From: JAEUIG01 sp046349775
GTDB taxonomy: Bacteria > Planctomycetota > Planctomycetia > Planctomycetales > Planctomycetaceae
NCBI GenBank assembly: GCA_046349775.1
Contig: JAXMBS010000024.1
Coordinates: forward strand, 9,929 to 73,928
Length of the DNA stretch: 64,000 bases
Direction of reading: 5' to 3'
Every line of letters begins with the position of its first letter. Position 1 is the stretch's first letter. Below the pieces are notes generated by a model, which did not search any database, had not been told where the DNA came from, and saw nothing but the letters and a program-made list of their open reading frames with translations. Below, piece after piece: positions 49,469 through 57,582 of the stretch. Made by a program: the position numbers and the translations under genes.

Positions 49469-50733
49469 GTGCCCGTTTTCAAAAACACTTCCGGCCCCGC
49501 GCTGTCCGTCGGGAAGAAGGACTCCGCCGTCGGTCGCGGTTGCCTGATTTTCTTCTTCGGTCTGTTCGCACTCGCCGAAAGCGCGATGTTCTGGTGGATG
49601 GTCGTCCGCCCGCTGTGGGGTGTGGCGACCGCGCAAGCCTGGACCGAGACGCCCTGCACCATCGTCTCCAGCGAGGTCGAGGTCCACGGCGGCGACGGCG
49701 ACACCTACTCGATCGAGATCAAGTACGACTACGAGTTCAACGGCCAGCAGTTCCGCGGCGAGCGGTATCACTTTATGGACGGTGGGGCGTCCAGCGGACG
49801 GGCCGGAAAGCAGGCGGTCGTCGATCAGTATCCGGTCGGACTAAAGACCATGTGCTGGGTCGATCCCGGCGACCTGCCGCAGTCGGTCATCAACCGCGGC
49901 CTGACGCTCGACATGCTCTGGGGCTGTTTTCGCTGCCGTTTCTGGCCGTTGGCTACGGGGGCCTGCTGTTTGCCACCGGGTTCATCGGAAAGAAGAAGCA
50001 GTTGCAACCGGTTGCAGGCGCACGCGCCAGCGCGCTGTCGTCGGCCGATGACGTCCGCGAATTTGCCGAGCCGGAGGACGACGAGACGATCGACGACGAA
50101 CTCGCCCGTTCCGACGGGCCTGTCACGCTCAAGCCGGCCATGTCGCCGCTGGCGAAGTTCCTCGGCGTGACATTTGTCGCCCTGTTCTGGAATGGGATCA
50201 CGTCGTTCTTCGTCTACCAGGCCGTCAAGAGTCACATCGACGGCCGGCCCGAATGGTGCCTGACGTTTTTCATCACCCCCTTCGTCCTGGTCGGCCTGCT
50301 GCTGATCTTCGGCATTTTTCATTCGTTTCTGTCGCTGTTCATTCCGCGACCGGTGCTCACGCTGGACCGGGCCCGCATTCCGCTCGGCGGCACGACCAAA
50401 CTCTCGTGGAAATTCTCCGGCAACGCGTACATCATCCGGCAGCTCAAGGTCTCGCTGCTGGGGAAGGAGTCGGCCACCTACCGCCGCGGCACGGACACCA
50501 CCACCGACTACAACATCTTCTTCAAAGAGATTCTGTTCGAAACGCACGATCCGCTCGACATCCCCGAGGGGAGTGTCGAGATCCGCATCCCCGATGGCAC
50601 GATGCACTCCTTCGACGCCGACAACAACAAGATCGCCTGGACGGTTCACCTCGGCGGCGAGATTCCACTGCGTCCCGATGTCGACGCCGAGTTCCCGATC
50701 ACCATCACGCCACATGAGCACACTCAACGTTGA
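49469..50733 (+). CDS. DUF3592 domain membrane protein (one frameshift)
   Basis: A GTG start at 49469 with a GGAG box 9 nt upstream. The N-terminal part has a membrane segment (CLIFFFGLFALAESAMFWWM), a DUF3592 domain (ETPCTIVSSEVEVHGGDGDT, KYDYEFNGQQFRGERY) and a conserved KTMCWVDPGDLPQSVINRGL. Near 49920 a one-base indel switches frame; the continuation LFSLPFLAVGYGGLLFATGF and an acidic cytoplasmic loop (EPEDDETIDDELARSD) are followed by two more membrane helices and a beta-rich C-terminal part. About 420 residues. Function is unknown. Its stop overlaps the next gene by 20 bp, so the two are translationally linked. Confidence 0.8.
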
Positions 50734-51085
50734 AACAACCGGCGGCCATACCGAATTCCAGCCCGGCGACGACATCGAAGTCGAGCTGCAATGGGAGCTG
50801 GACGAGCCGGCCCAGGCGATCGAGCTGCGCCTCGTCTGGAACACCGCCGGCAAAGGGACGACCGACGTGCAGGTGGTGCGTGTGGAGCGGATCGAGGAGC
50901 CGTCCGTCAGCGATCGGCGGCGCATGACGCTCCAGGCGCCACGTTCACCGTACAGTTTCTCGGGCAAGCTGGTGTCGATCGTGTGGGCGCTCGAACTGGT
51001 GGCGCTCCCGAAGGAAGAGTCGGCACGGCTGGAGCTCGTGATCGGTCCGGCAGGCAAAGAAGTGCGGATTTGCGACCCGGAGTGA
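50714..51085 (+). CDS. Beta-sandwich protein of unknown function paired with the DUF3592 protein
   Basis: The ATG at 50714 gives a 123-residue protein. It is rich in beta strands (GDDIEVELQWELDEPAQAIE, LRLVWNTAGKGTTDVQVVRV, SPYSFSGKLVSIVWALELVA) and has no signal or membrane part. The strand pattern resembles an immunoglobulin-like or arrestin-like sandwich, as does the last third of the DUF3592 protein. The overlap with the upstream stop implies coupled translation and a shared complex, which is an inference. The longer frame upstream to 50573 is antisense-type noise inside the DUF3592 gene. Confidence 0.65.
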   Translation: MSTLNVETTGGHTEFQPGDDIEVELQWELDEPAQAIELRLVWNTAGKGTTDVQVVRVERIEEPSVSDRRRMTLQAPRSPYSFSGKLVSIVWALELVALPKEESARLELVIGPAGKEVRICDPE

Positions 51086-51117
51086 GGGATTCTGGATTTC
51101 CGAACTTAAGTCGTCTC

Positions 51118-51435
51118 TCAGGACATTGGCACAACTTCACGTGATTTGCAGTCACATGCCATCGCTGTCACGCGGAATCTGCGGGCATGGCCTTTCCTCT
51201 GGGTCAGCCGCGCTGTTATCGCACGGACACGGGTTTCACTGTACCACTCGGTGACGGTGCCGTGGACGGGCGCCGTCAGCCACTCATCGGCTTCGCGGAA
51301 ACGTGCGGTACCATCGGAACTGACACAGCGAAACCTCAACGAGACTGCGCCACCGTCGCGAGTCACGACCGGAAAGAGAGTTTTGCAGTACGTCACTAAG
51401 GACTTGGTTGAAGGTTGTGATCTGTCGCTGCGCAT
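51118..51435 (-). CDS. Small hypothetical protein (weak)
   Basis: A 105-codon minus-strand frame (MRSDRSQPSTKSLVTYCKTL to CDCKSREVVPMS). Its middle and end have G/C-biased third positions and a protein-like composition, but there is no recognisable domain, no signal peptide and no clear ribosome binding site. An overlapping plus-strand frame also exists. It may be non-coding. It lies in the otherwise empty 490 bp between two convergent gene groups. Confidence 0.25.
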   Translation of the reverse strand: MRSDRSQPSTKSLVTYCKTLFPVVTRDGGAVSLRFRCVSSDGTARFREADEWLTAPVHGTVTEWYSETRVRAITARLTQRKGHARRFRVTAMACDCKSREVVPMS

Positions 51436-51540
51436 TTCGGGTTGTTTTGCAATCAGCGGCGGCGTTGAGCGGCTTGGGGGCTTGATTCCGTTCGTTGTCC
51501 GTTTCTATGAATGGCGGCGCTGCGACACGCAGTGGCTCGG

Positions 51541-51559
51541 CGGGAGCCTCGGCCTCCCG
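51541..51559. terminator. Hairpin after the minus-strand DUF1501 gene
   Basis: CGGGAG (51541-51546) and CTCCCG (51554-51559) surround CCTCGGC. It is 16 bp past the stop on the minus strand and sits within a GGCTCGGCGGGAGCCTCGGC context that looks like an intergenic repeat. A terminator role is likely. Confidence 0.45.
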
Positions 51560-51575
51560 GATGTGGAGTTGTCTG

Positions 51576-52969
51576 TTAGAGCAGCGTCAGCAGACGGTCG
51601 CCGGGGCAGATGACCTGGCGGCGGCCAGCGGAGTCGGCGAGTTCGAGATGGTGCGGGATGCCCAGCAGGTGGTGCACGGTCGCCATCAGGTCGACCGGCT
51701 TCACCGGATCGGCGGCGGGGTAGGCGGCATGTTTGTCGGAGCGCCGTGAACGATCCGCCGCGTACGCCGCCGCCGGCGAGCACCGTCGTGAAGCAGTTGG
51801 GCCAGTGGTCGCGGCCGTCGCGCTCGCGCCGGCGTCGCTATTGACCTGGCCGACCTTCGGCGTGCGTCCGAACTCGCCGGTCCAGATCACCAGCGTCTCA
51901 TCCAACAGGTTGCGGTCCCGAAGGTCGTCCACGAGCGCGCAGTGAAGGCCTGGTCGGCGACCGGCATCAGTCGCTGTTTGAGGTCGATGAAATTGCGGCT
52001 GTGGGTGTCCCAGTAGACGCTGACATTCTTGATGCCGTCGCTGGGCCAGAAGACCGTAACCAGCGGCACGCCGCGCTCGACGAGCCGCCGCGGCTTGCAG
52101 AACGGACTGGCCGTGCGGGTTGCGTCCGTAGCGTTCGCGCAGGCGTCCGGCCTCGCCGCGAGACGTCGAAGGCGTCCGCTCCGACGGCCGAATTGAGCAG
52201 CTCGAAGGCGCGGTCGTAGTGACGGCGCATCGTCGCCGGTCGGGCTGCAGCGGGCGATTGCGGCGTCGTCCAGCGAATGCAGCAATGCGTGGCGTTCATC
52301 GAGCCGGGCTGCGAGGACGTCCTTGGGCAGTTCGAACTCGCCGACGCGGTAGTCGGCGCGGCTGGGGTCGGCGTCGATCGACAGCGGATCGTAGGCGGAG
52401 CCGAGCCAGCCGGCGAACTGGCCGTGGCTCTGCTCGACGAACCTCGGGACGTCGTTGTCGAGCTTGGGGCGCATGGAAACGTACGGCGGCAACGGCTCAC
52501 GGCCGCGGCCCAGCTTCGCGAGGACCGAGCCGAGTGACGGCCAGTCGCGGCTGAGATCGTCGATCGGCGGCGGCGGCTGGCCTGTCAGGAGAAAGTGCGT
52601 GGAAAACAGGTGATCGACGTTGCCATGCGTCATCGATCGGATGATGGCGAGCTGGTCGGTCCGTTCCGCCAGCAGCGGAAAGTGTTCGCTGATCTGGATG
52701 CCGGGAACGCGCGTGGGGATGGGCGCGAACTCGCCGCGGATTTCGCGCGGGGCGGCCGGCTTGAGATCCCACGTGTCCTGGTGGGCCGGTCCGCCCCACA
52801 TGAACAGGAGAATGCAGGACTTCGCCTGTCCGAACTTCGGCTCGCTGACGACCGTGGCCTCCGTCCGTCCGGCCAGCAATTCCGGCAGACCCAGCCCCAG
52901 CAGACCGAGGCCGCCCGCCTGGATAATCCGGCGGCGAGCAACGTCGGTGGATGGGTGAAGCGAGGTCAT
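51576..52969 (-). CDS. DUF1501 family exported protein (frameshifted)
   Basis: It starts MTSLHPSTDVARRRIIQAGG with a twin-arginine-like signal and runs cleanly through ILLFMWGGPAHQDTWDLKPA, ISEHFPLLAERTDQLAIIRS and the family middle to about 52230. A short scrambled part at 52220-52120 (between ARCSPTGDDAPS and LVERGVPLVTVFWPSDG) carries paired indels. Near 51930 it switches frame, continuing LLDETLVIWTGEFGRTPKVG and ending VDLMATVHHLLGIPHHLELA and a stop at 51576. The WTGEFGRTP motif is diagnostic. It is about 460 residues, normal for the family. No cytochrome gene is adjacent on this strand, unlike the usual pairing. Confidence 0.85.
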
Positions 52970-53094
52970 GCGGTGAATGCGACGGTGGACGTCTATTTCA
53001 ATCGACGAGGCAATCCGGTCTTAAGCCCTTCGGTGAGGATCAGCCGTTGACGATGGTGGCGTTTGAGGCGGGCGCTATCGGAATTCTGCACTTA

Positions 53095-53484
53095 TTAGTT
53101 CGCTGGACCTGGCTTGCCTGTACCTGGCCCCCGGACGCGAATATGAACCGGACCATATTCTGGACCTGGCGGTCGTTGTGAGGTCGGAGTCAAGTCAGAA
53201 ATGTGAAACTCCAAAGTTAACTGTGAGTACTCGGTCTCGAACACCTTCACTGGCTGCATCTTCCACCACGTCGTTACCAGAAACTTCGTCCCCGGTAGCT
53301 CGGCCGCACAATACCACGAAATTGGCTTGAAGACGGGCGCGACGGCTCGAGCGACTTTGCGGGTGTAGTTTTCAGAGCCGCTGTATGCCGCCCTTGATAA
53401 GGCGAGCCATGCTCCGACGTACCAGATGGGAAGGAGAAGTACCGCCGCGCTGATTGCGATCCACCGTGTTCGCTTTGAGGCCAT
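53095..53484 (-). CDS. Small single-pass membrane protein (WYVGxWL type)
   Basis: A 129-residue intact protein. The N-terminal hydrophobic segment (WIAISAAVLLLPIWYVGAWL) is followed by a soluble part with VFKPISWYCAAELPG and VTTWWKMQPVKVFETEYSQL, then a proline-rich end (SQRPPGPEYGPVHIRVRGPG). The WYVGxWL and VFxPxxxY spacing matches the small protein at 47013. Function is unknown. It lies just upstream of a DUF1501 gene on the same strand, separated by 125 bp. Confidence 0.7.
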   Translation of the reverse strand: MASKRTRWIAISAAVLLLPIWYVGAWLALSRAAYSGSENYTRKVARAVAPVFKPISWYCAAELPGTKFLVTTWWKMQPVKVFETEYSQLTLEFHISDLTPTSQRPPGPEYGPVHIRVRGPGTGKPGPAN

Positions 53485-53534
53485 GCTCGAATCCTACCAC
53501 ACGAGCAAGTGGAAAACCCACGGAGAAGTAACCG

Positions 53535-54353
53535 TCACCCCGTCATGACGCGCCGCAGAAAACCGACGCCGCGCGGCACGGCCTGCGTCGGATCCTCCTG
53601 GCCTTCATAGACCAGACTCACGAAGCCGTTGTAGTGCACGCTGCGGAGAATATTGAACACGCGGTTGTAGTCGATCCACCGTTCGCGGCCTTCGGCGTCG
53701 GGTTCGTACAGCTTCACGCGCACGAACGTCGCCAGCGGGGCGACCTGCTCGAGGCTGCGGTAGTAGTCCTCGTAGGTCAGACCCTTGATGAACGGTCCGC
53801 CGGGCCCTTGCCGACCCGCGAAATGGCCGGTGTCGAGAACCAGACTGAAATTCGGGTGATCGACTTCTTTGTAGAACTGCAGCATGTCGTCGCCCGTGCT
53901 CGTCAATCCGCTGTGATTCTGCAGCGCGACCGGCATGCCGAGCTCGGCGCCGATTTCCGCCGTCGTCCGTAAAGCCTTCACGCTGCGAGCGAAGGCGGCG
54001 TCGCGCAGATCGGGGGACGGTGCCGCGCCGACGAACACGCGCACCAGCGGCGCGCCGAGAAACATCCCGATTTCCATCGCCGCGCGGGCCTTCTCAATCT
54101 GCGCCGGCACGGCATCTGCAGACGATGCAAAATCGGTGCTGACGCAGAAACACGAAATCGACAGGCCCAGGTCGAGACAACGGCGACGGACCCGCTTCAG
54201 AGTGGCTCGATCCGCGCCGGAGAGGCTGTCGGCGTGGAGGGCCACGCCGTCGAGGCTCAACTCGCGGCAGATATCCAGAAACCGGAACACGTCGTACGGC
54301 CCGTCGCCGAACAACCGGCTGTAGCTCAGCGTCAGGCAGTCGAGACGGATCAT
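53535..54353 (-). CDS. Sugar phosphate isomerase/epimerase-like TIM-barrel protein (AP_endonuc_2 family)
   Basis: A 272-residue intact protein. It has the family strand/helix pattern: DVFRFLDICRELSLDGVALH, RRCLDLGLSISCFCVSTDFA, APLVRVFVGA, MPVALQNHSG, NFSLVLDTGHFAG and FVSLVYEGQEDPTQAVPRGV. Likely metal ligands are in ALQNHSG (His), LVLDTGHF (Asp, His) and VYEGQED (Glu). Such proteins isomerise or epimerise keto sugars and often sit in sugar-catabolic clusters. There is no signal peptide, so it is cytoplasmic. It is separated from the upstream PhoPQ-related gene by a family A repeat. Confidence 0.85.
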   Translation of the reverse strand: MIRLDCLTLSYSRLFGDGPYDVFRFLDICRELSLDGVALHADSLSGADRATLKRVRRRCLDLGLSISCFCVSTDFASSADAVPAQIEKARAAMEIGMFLGAPLVRVFVGAAPSPDLRDAAFARSVKALRTTAEIGAELGMPVALQNHSGLTSTGDDMLQFYKEVDHPNFSLVLDTGHFAGRQGPGGPFIKGLTYEDYYRSLEQVAPLATFVRVKLYEPDAEGRERWIDYNRVFNILRSVHYNGFVSLVYEGQEDPTQAVPRGVGFLRRVMTG

Positions 54354-54400
54354 GACTCAATTGTCCAGTGTGTGCCCAAGTCAGTATCGCACAAAGAAGA

Positions 54401-54475
54401 TTGCCACCGAGGACTCAGAGGTCACCGAGAGAAGCGGGATGCTCTTCTCAGTGCACTCGGTGACCTCGGTGGCAA
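54401..54475. repeat. Family A intergenic hairpin repeat, copy 4
   Basis: TTGCCACCGAGG (54401-54412) and CCTCGGTGGCAA (54464-54475) form a perfect 12-bp terminal stem, with GGTCACCGAGAGAAG and CTTCTCAGTGCACTCGGTG further inside. It lies between two minus-strand genes. Confidence 0.88.
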
Positions 54476-54496
54476 TACCAGAACTCGTGACGGCCA

Positions 54497-56167
54497 TCAC
54501 AATCCCGGGGCGATCGTGATCTCCGGTCCGGACTCCAACTGGTAGCGGATCTTGTCCGCGCCCTGCTGCTTGAGCCACCCGGTGAACTTTTCGCCCTTCG
54601 ACCGGCCGTCGGCGACCGAACCGAGGTTGAAGTAGCACCGCGTTCCGATCTGCTTGGAGGTGAAATCGTCCGCCGCCTTCTGTTCCGTGGCGAATGCCTT
54701 CGCTTCTTCGACCAGCTTCGCGGCAGCGTCCTCACTGGCGGCTGTGCAAACGACCGTCAGTGTGGCTGGCTGGGCGGGGTTTTTGTTGGCGAAGGGGAGC
54801 GTGTCGGGCGTGACGCGAACGTTGGTTGTCAGCTTCAGGGGGACGGGAGCGCCGACGTCGTAGGTCAGCTCGACGAAGTACGCGGTCCAGCCGTGCGCCG
54901 GTTTGTCGGCATGCACCACATACGCGCCGTCGGCTCCGACCTGCACGACACTGCTGGTGTACTTGCGGCCAAGCGTCTCGACTCGGAAATCGCGGGCTTC
55001 GGGATTATTGGCCTGCCAGAGGCGAACTTCTTTCGGCGCGACCTTTGTCGTCACGCGGAAGGCGCCGTCGGACTCCTCGGTCCAGGCGTATTCCGGCGGC
55101 AACTTGTCGTGCTGCAGCAGCCAATAGAACGCAGCGATGGTTTCCACGGCATCGGTGCCGCCGAGCCCGTGATCGGCGTTCGGGACATAACGCAGGTACT
55201 TCGGTCCCTGCAGGTCGTTCCAGTAGAACTGGGACGAATCGGGCAGAAAGAACTGGTCGCCGGACGCGTTGAGCACCAGCTTGGGTTTGGTGAGGCGGTG
55301 CCGGTAGTAGTACGGGTCTTCGAAGGCGTAGAGCTCAGCCATCCGCGGGTGCTGCATGCGCTCCATGAGCCGATGCTCGACGTAGTCGCCGACGGCCGGC
55401 GCCCAGAATCCGTAAGCGGCGAAGTGGTGCCGCATCGATTCCTGGACGTTCAACACGTCGATCACGATCGGCACGATGCCGATGACGCGGTCGTCAACGG
55501 CGCCGGTGAGCCACGTGGTCCAGCCGCGCTTGGAGCCGCCGGCGACGACGAAGCGATCCACTTTGCGGCCGCCGCCGGTCGGCGACGCCATCACGGCCGT
55601 CATGGTGTCCAGGGCGCGGACGGCGCTCTTGACCATGGCGTTGCGGACCGGCCATGTGGGGTCGCCGGAAGCCAGAAATTGTTCCGTCGTATAGGCGATC
55701 AGGTCGTCTTCCGTGCGGTTGCGGCCGTCGTTGTGAAACACGAGGGGCTGATTGGGGACCATGCCCAATTCGGCAACGACGGCGCCGGTGCCACGGGCGA
55801 TCTGGACGACTCGATCCGACGGTGCAGCCGGCGGATCGCTGCCGTTGCGGCCGCCGCCGATGAACAGCATGCCGATATCGGACTTCAGTTCCGCCGGGAT
55901 GGCGAACGTCAGCCAGTGCTTCCACTCGGTGCGGTTGACGTCCGACGCCGTCCGCCAGGTCTGCGAGGTCATGTCGACAACGACCATCTTCACGCCGTCG
56001 ATCGTATTCGCACTCTGGACCTTCCATTGGTAGCTGCTGTCCGGCGTCTTGACGTATCGATCCAGCGGCGTCTGGGCCGGCAGGTTGTCGGAGTAGGCAT
56101 ACGGGGAGAAGCACAGCGTCAGCAGCAGCAGCGAAGCGAGGCAGACAGCCACGGACTTCAGTCTCAT
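54497..56167 (-). CDS. PhoPQ-activated pathogenicity-related protein (PqaA-type alpha/beta hydrolase)
   Basis: A 556-residue intact protein. A signal peptide (MRLKSVAVCLASLLLLTLCF) is followed by the PhoPQ_related family domain: TEWKHWLTFAIPAELKSDIG, MLFIGGGRNGSDPPAA, the GGSKRG nucleophile elbow in VAGGSKRGWTTWLTGAVDDR, LVLNASGDQFFLPDSSQFYW with the catalytic Asp, and NADHGLGGTDAVE with the His. In Salmonella the relative is linked to antimicrobial peptide resistance; in planctomycetes many copies exist and the substrate is unknown. It is predicted periplasmic. A family A hairpin follows the stop before the isomerase gene. Confidence 0.9.
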   Translation of the reverse strand: MRLKSVAVCLASLLLLTLCFSPYAYSDNLPAQTPLDRYVKTPDSSYQWKVQSANTIDGVKMVVVDMTSQTWRTASDVNRTEWKHWLTFAIPAELKSDIGMLFIGGGRNGSDPPAAPSDRVVQIARGTGAVVAELGMVPNQPLVFHNDGRNRTEDDLIAYTTEQFLASGDPTWPVRNAMVKSAVRALDTMTAVMASPTGGGRKVDRFVVAGGSKRGWTTWLTGAVDDRVIGIVPIVIDVLNVQESMRHHFAAYGFWAPAVGDYVEHRLMERMQHPRMAELYAFEDPYYYRHRLTKPKLVLNASGDQFFLPDSSQFYWNDLQGPKYLRYVPNADHGLGGTDAVETIAAFYWLLQHDKLPPEYAWTEESDGAFRVTTKVAPKEVRLWQANNPEARDFRVETLGRKYTSSVVQVGADGAYVVHADKPAHGWTAYFVELTYDVGAPVPLKLTTNVRVTPDTLPFANKNPAQPATLTVVCTAASEDAAAKLVEEAKAFATEQKAADDFTSKQIGTRCYFNLGSVADGRSKGEKFTGWLKQQGADKIRYQLESGPEITIAPGL

Positions 56168-56353
56168 TGGGATGCTCCGATACGGCGAATGAACTCAAAC
56201 GGAAGACGGAGAGGCCGATGCGCGCAAATGTGGCTGGCGGCGACGCATGGTCGAGTCATCATACGGCATAGGCGGACGATTGTCCCGGCCGGAGACGCGG
56301 CGTCGCGCTGAAACTGTGCGGACCGAGATTTCCCCAGACGGCGGCCCGGCCTG

Positions 56354-57548
56354 CTACCCGATCCGCTGGACTTCCTCCCCTTCGATAAAGACGCGCTGTA
56401 CGACCAGATGGCGATCGAGCAAGACAACATCCGCACATTTGCCCCGCTCGATGCTGCCCAGGTCGCCATCGCGACCAGCGATGCGGGCCGGGGTCAGCGA
56501 CGCCATGCGGATCACCTCCCATAAGGGGCGACCTGTGAGCGCCTGAAACGTGCGGACCATGTGGTCCATGCCGACAACGCTGGAGGCCAGTGCCGTCCCG
56601 TCGGGAAGCATGCCGACGCCGTCGCGGCTGATGAACGGCTCGCCGCCGTCCTGCGGGCCGATGAGGTAGATACGTTCATCCGGCATGTCGAGCGCGCGGC
56701 AATCCGTCACGAGTGCCAGTCGGTCGGGGCCCTTGATCTTGAGGGCCAGTTGCAACAAGTCGGCGGCGAGGTGCTTGCCGTCAGCGATGACTTCTGTGGA
56801 GAGTTCGTCGTAGTACAGAGTCGCTTCCAGAACGCCCCCCTGCATGGGATACATCTGGAACTGCCGGAGCCGGGTCTTGTCGGACATCGCGCAGAACAGG
56901 TGATCGACATGCCGAACGCCCCGAGGACACGGCGTCGGTCATTTGGGCAAATGTGGCCCACGAGTGGCCGACGTTCGTGCGAACACCCTTGTCTCGGCAG
57001 GCCAGTGCGAACTCCGCAGCGCCGGGGACTTCGGGAGCGACGGTGGCGGTGACGATGTCGTCGGCATATTCGAGGTACTGGTTGAATTCGTCTTCGACCG
57101 GCGGGCGGATCGCCGCGGCAGGATGCGCGCGCGGCCTCGTAGCGGAAGTATGGTCCGTAAAAATGCGCGCCCATCACACGCGCTGCATTCGGTGCGGGCG
57201 AGTGGCGGAACTGGCGTGTGAGTTCCAGTGTCGCCAGAATCTGCTCGTGGCGGGCAACTGTGGTGGTGATCGCCATTCGCGTCGTGCCGTGACGGACATG
57301 GGCGGCCTGCCCATCTGGAATGCCTCGGCGGTGCCGTCCATGAAGTCGCCGCCGGCGGCGTGCACGTGCAAGTCGACGAAGCCGGGCGAGATGTAGCCGT
57401 CGCCCGCATCGATGACCGTCGCGTCAGGCGGCAACAGCTCTCCCTCGCCGAGGATGGCGGCAAATCTGCCATCGCGGATGCTGACCGCGCCGCGCGCGAC
57501 CCGGTCGGGAAATACGATCTGGCCTCGGAACACCAGGGGTTTCGTCAT
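56354..57548 (-). CDS. nagA: N-acetylglucosamine-6-phosphate deacetylase-like protein with altered metal ligand (frameshifted)
   Basis: The start at 57548 (MTKPLVFRGQIVFPDRVARG) leads into the metal motif DLHVHAAGGDFMDG. Frames then switch near 57300 and 57130. The middle reads GAHFYGPYFRYEAARA, VEDEFNQYLEYADDIVTATV and KGVRTNVGHSWATFAQMTDA; after another switch near 56890 comes LRQFQMYPMQGGVLEATLYY, LALVTDCRALDMP and TPARIAGRDGDLGSIERGKC. About 395 residues, normal for NagA, which deacetylates GlcNAc-6-P in amino-sugar recycling. The usual HLEGPF metal-binding Glu is replaced by Tyr (HFYGPYF). The substrate may therefore differ. It follows the GxGYxYP gene by 35 bp. Confidence 0.8.
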
Positions 57549-57582
57549 TGCGTTCGACCGTCTGAGCGGCGGGCAGTCATGT

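Noticed and set aside
54893..56311. Plus-strand open frame of 472 codons
   Set aside because: It is antisense to the PhoPQ-related hydrolase.
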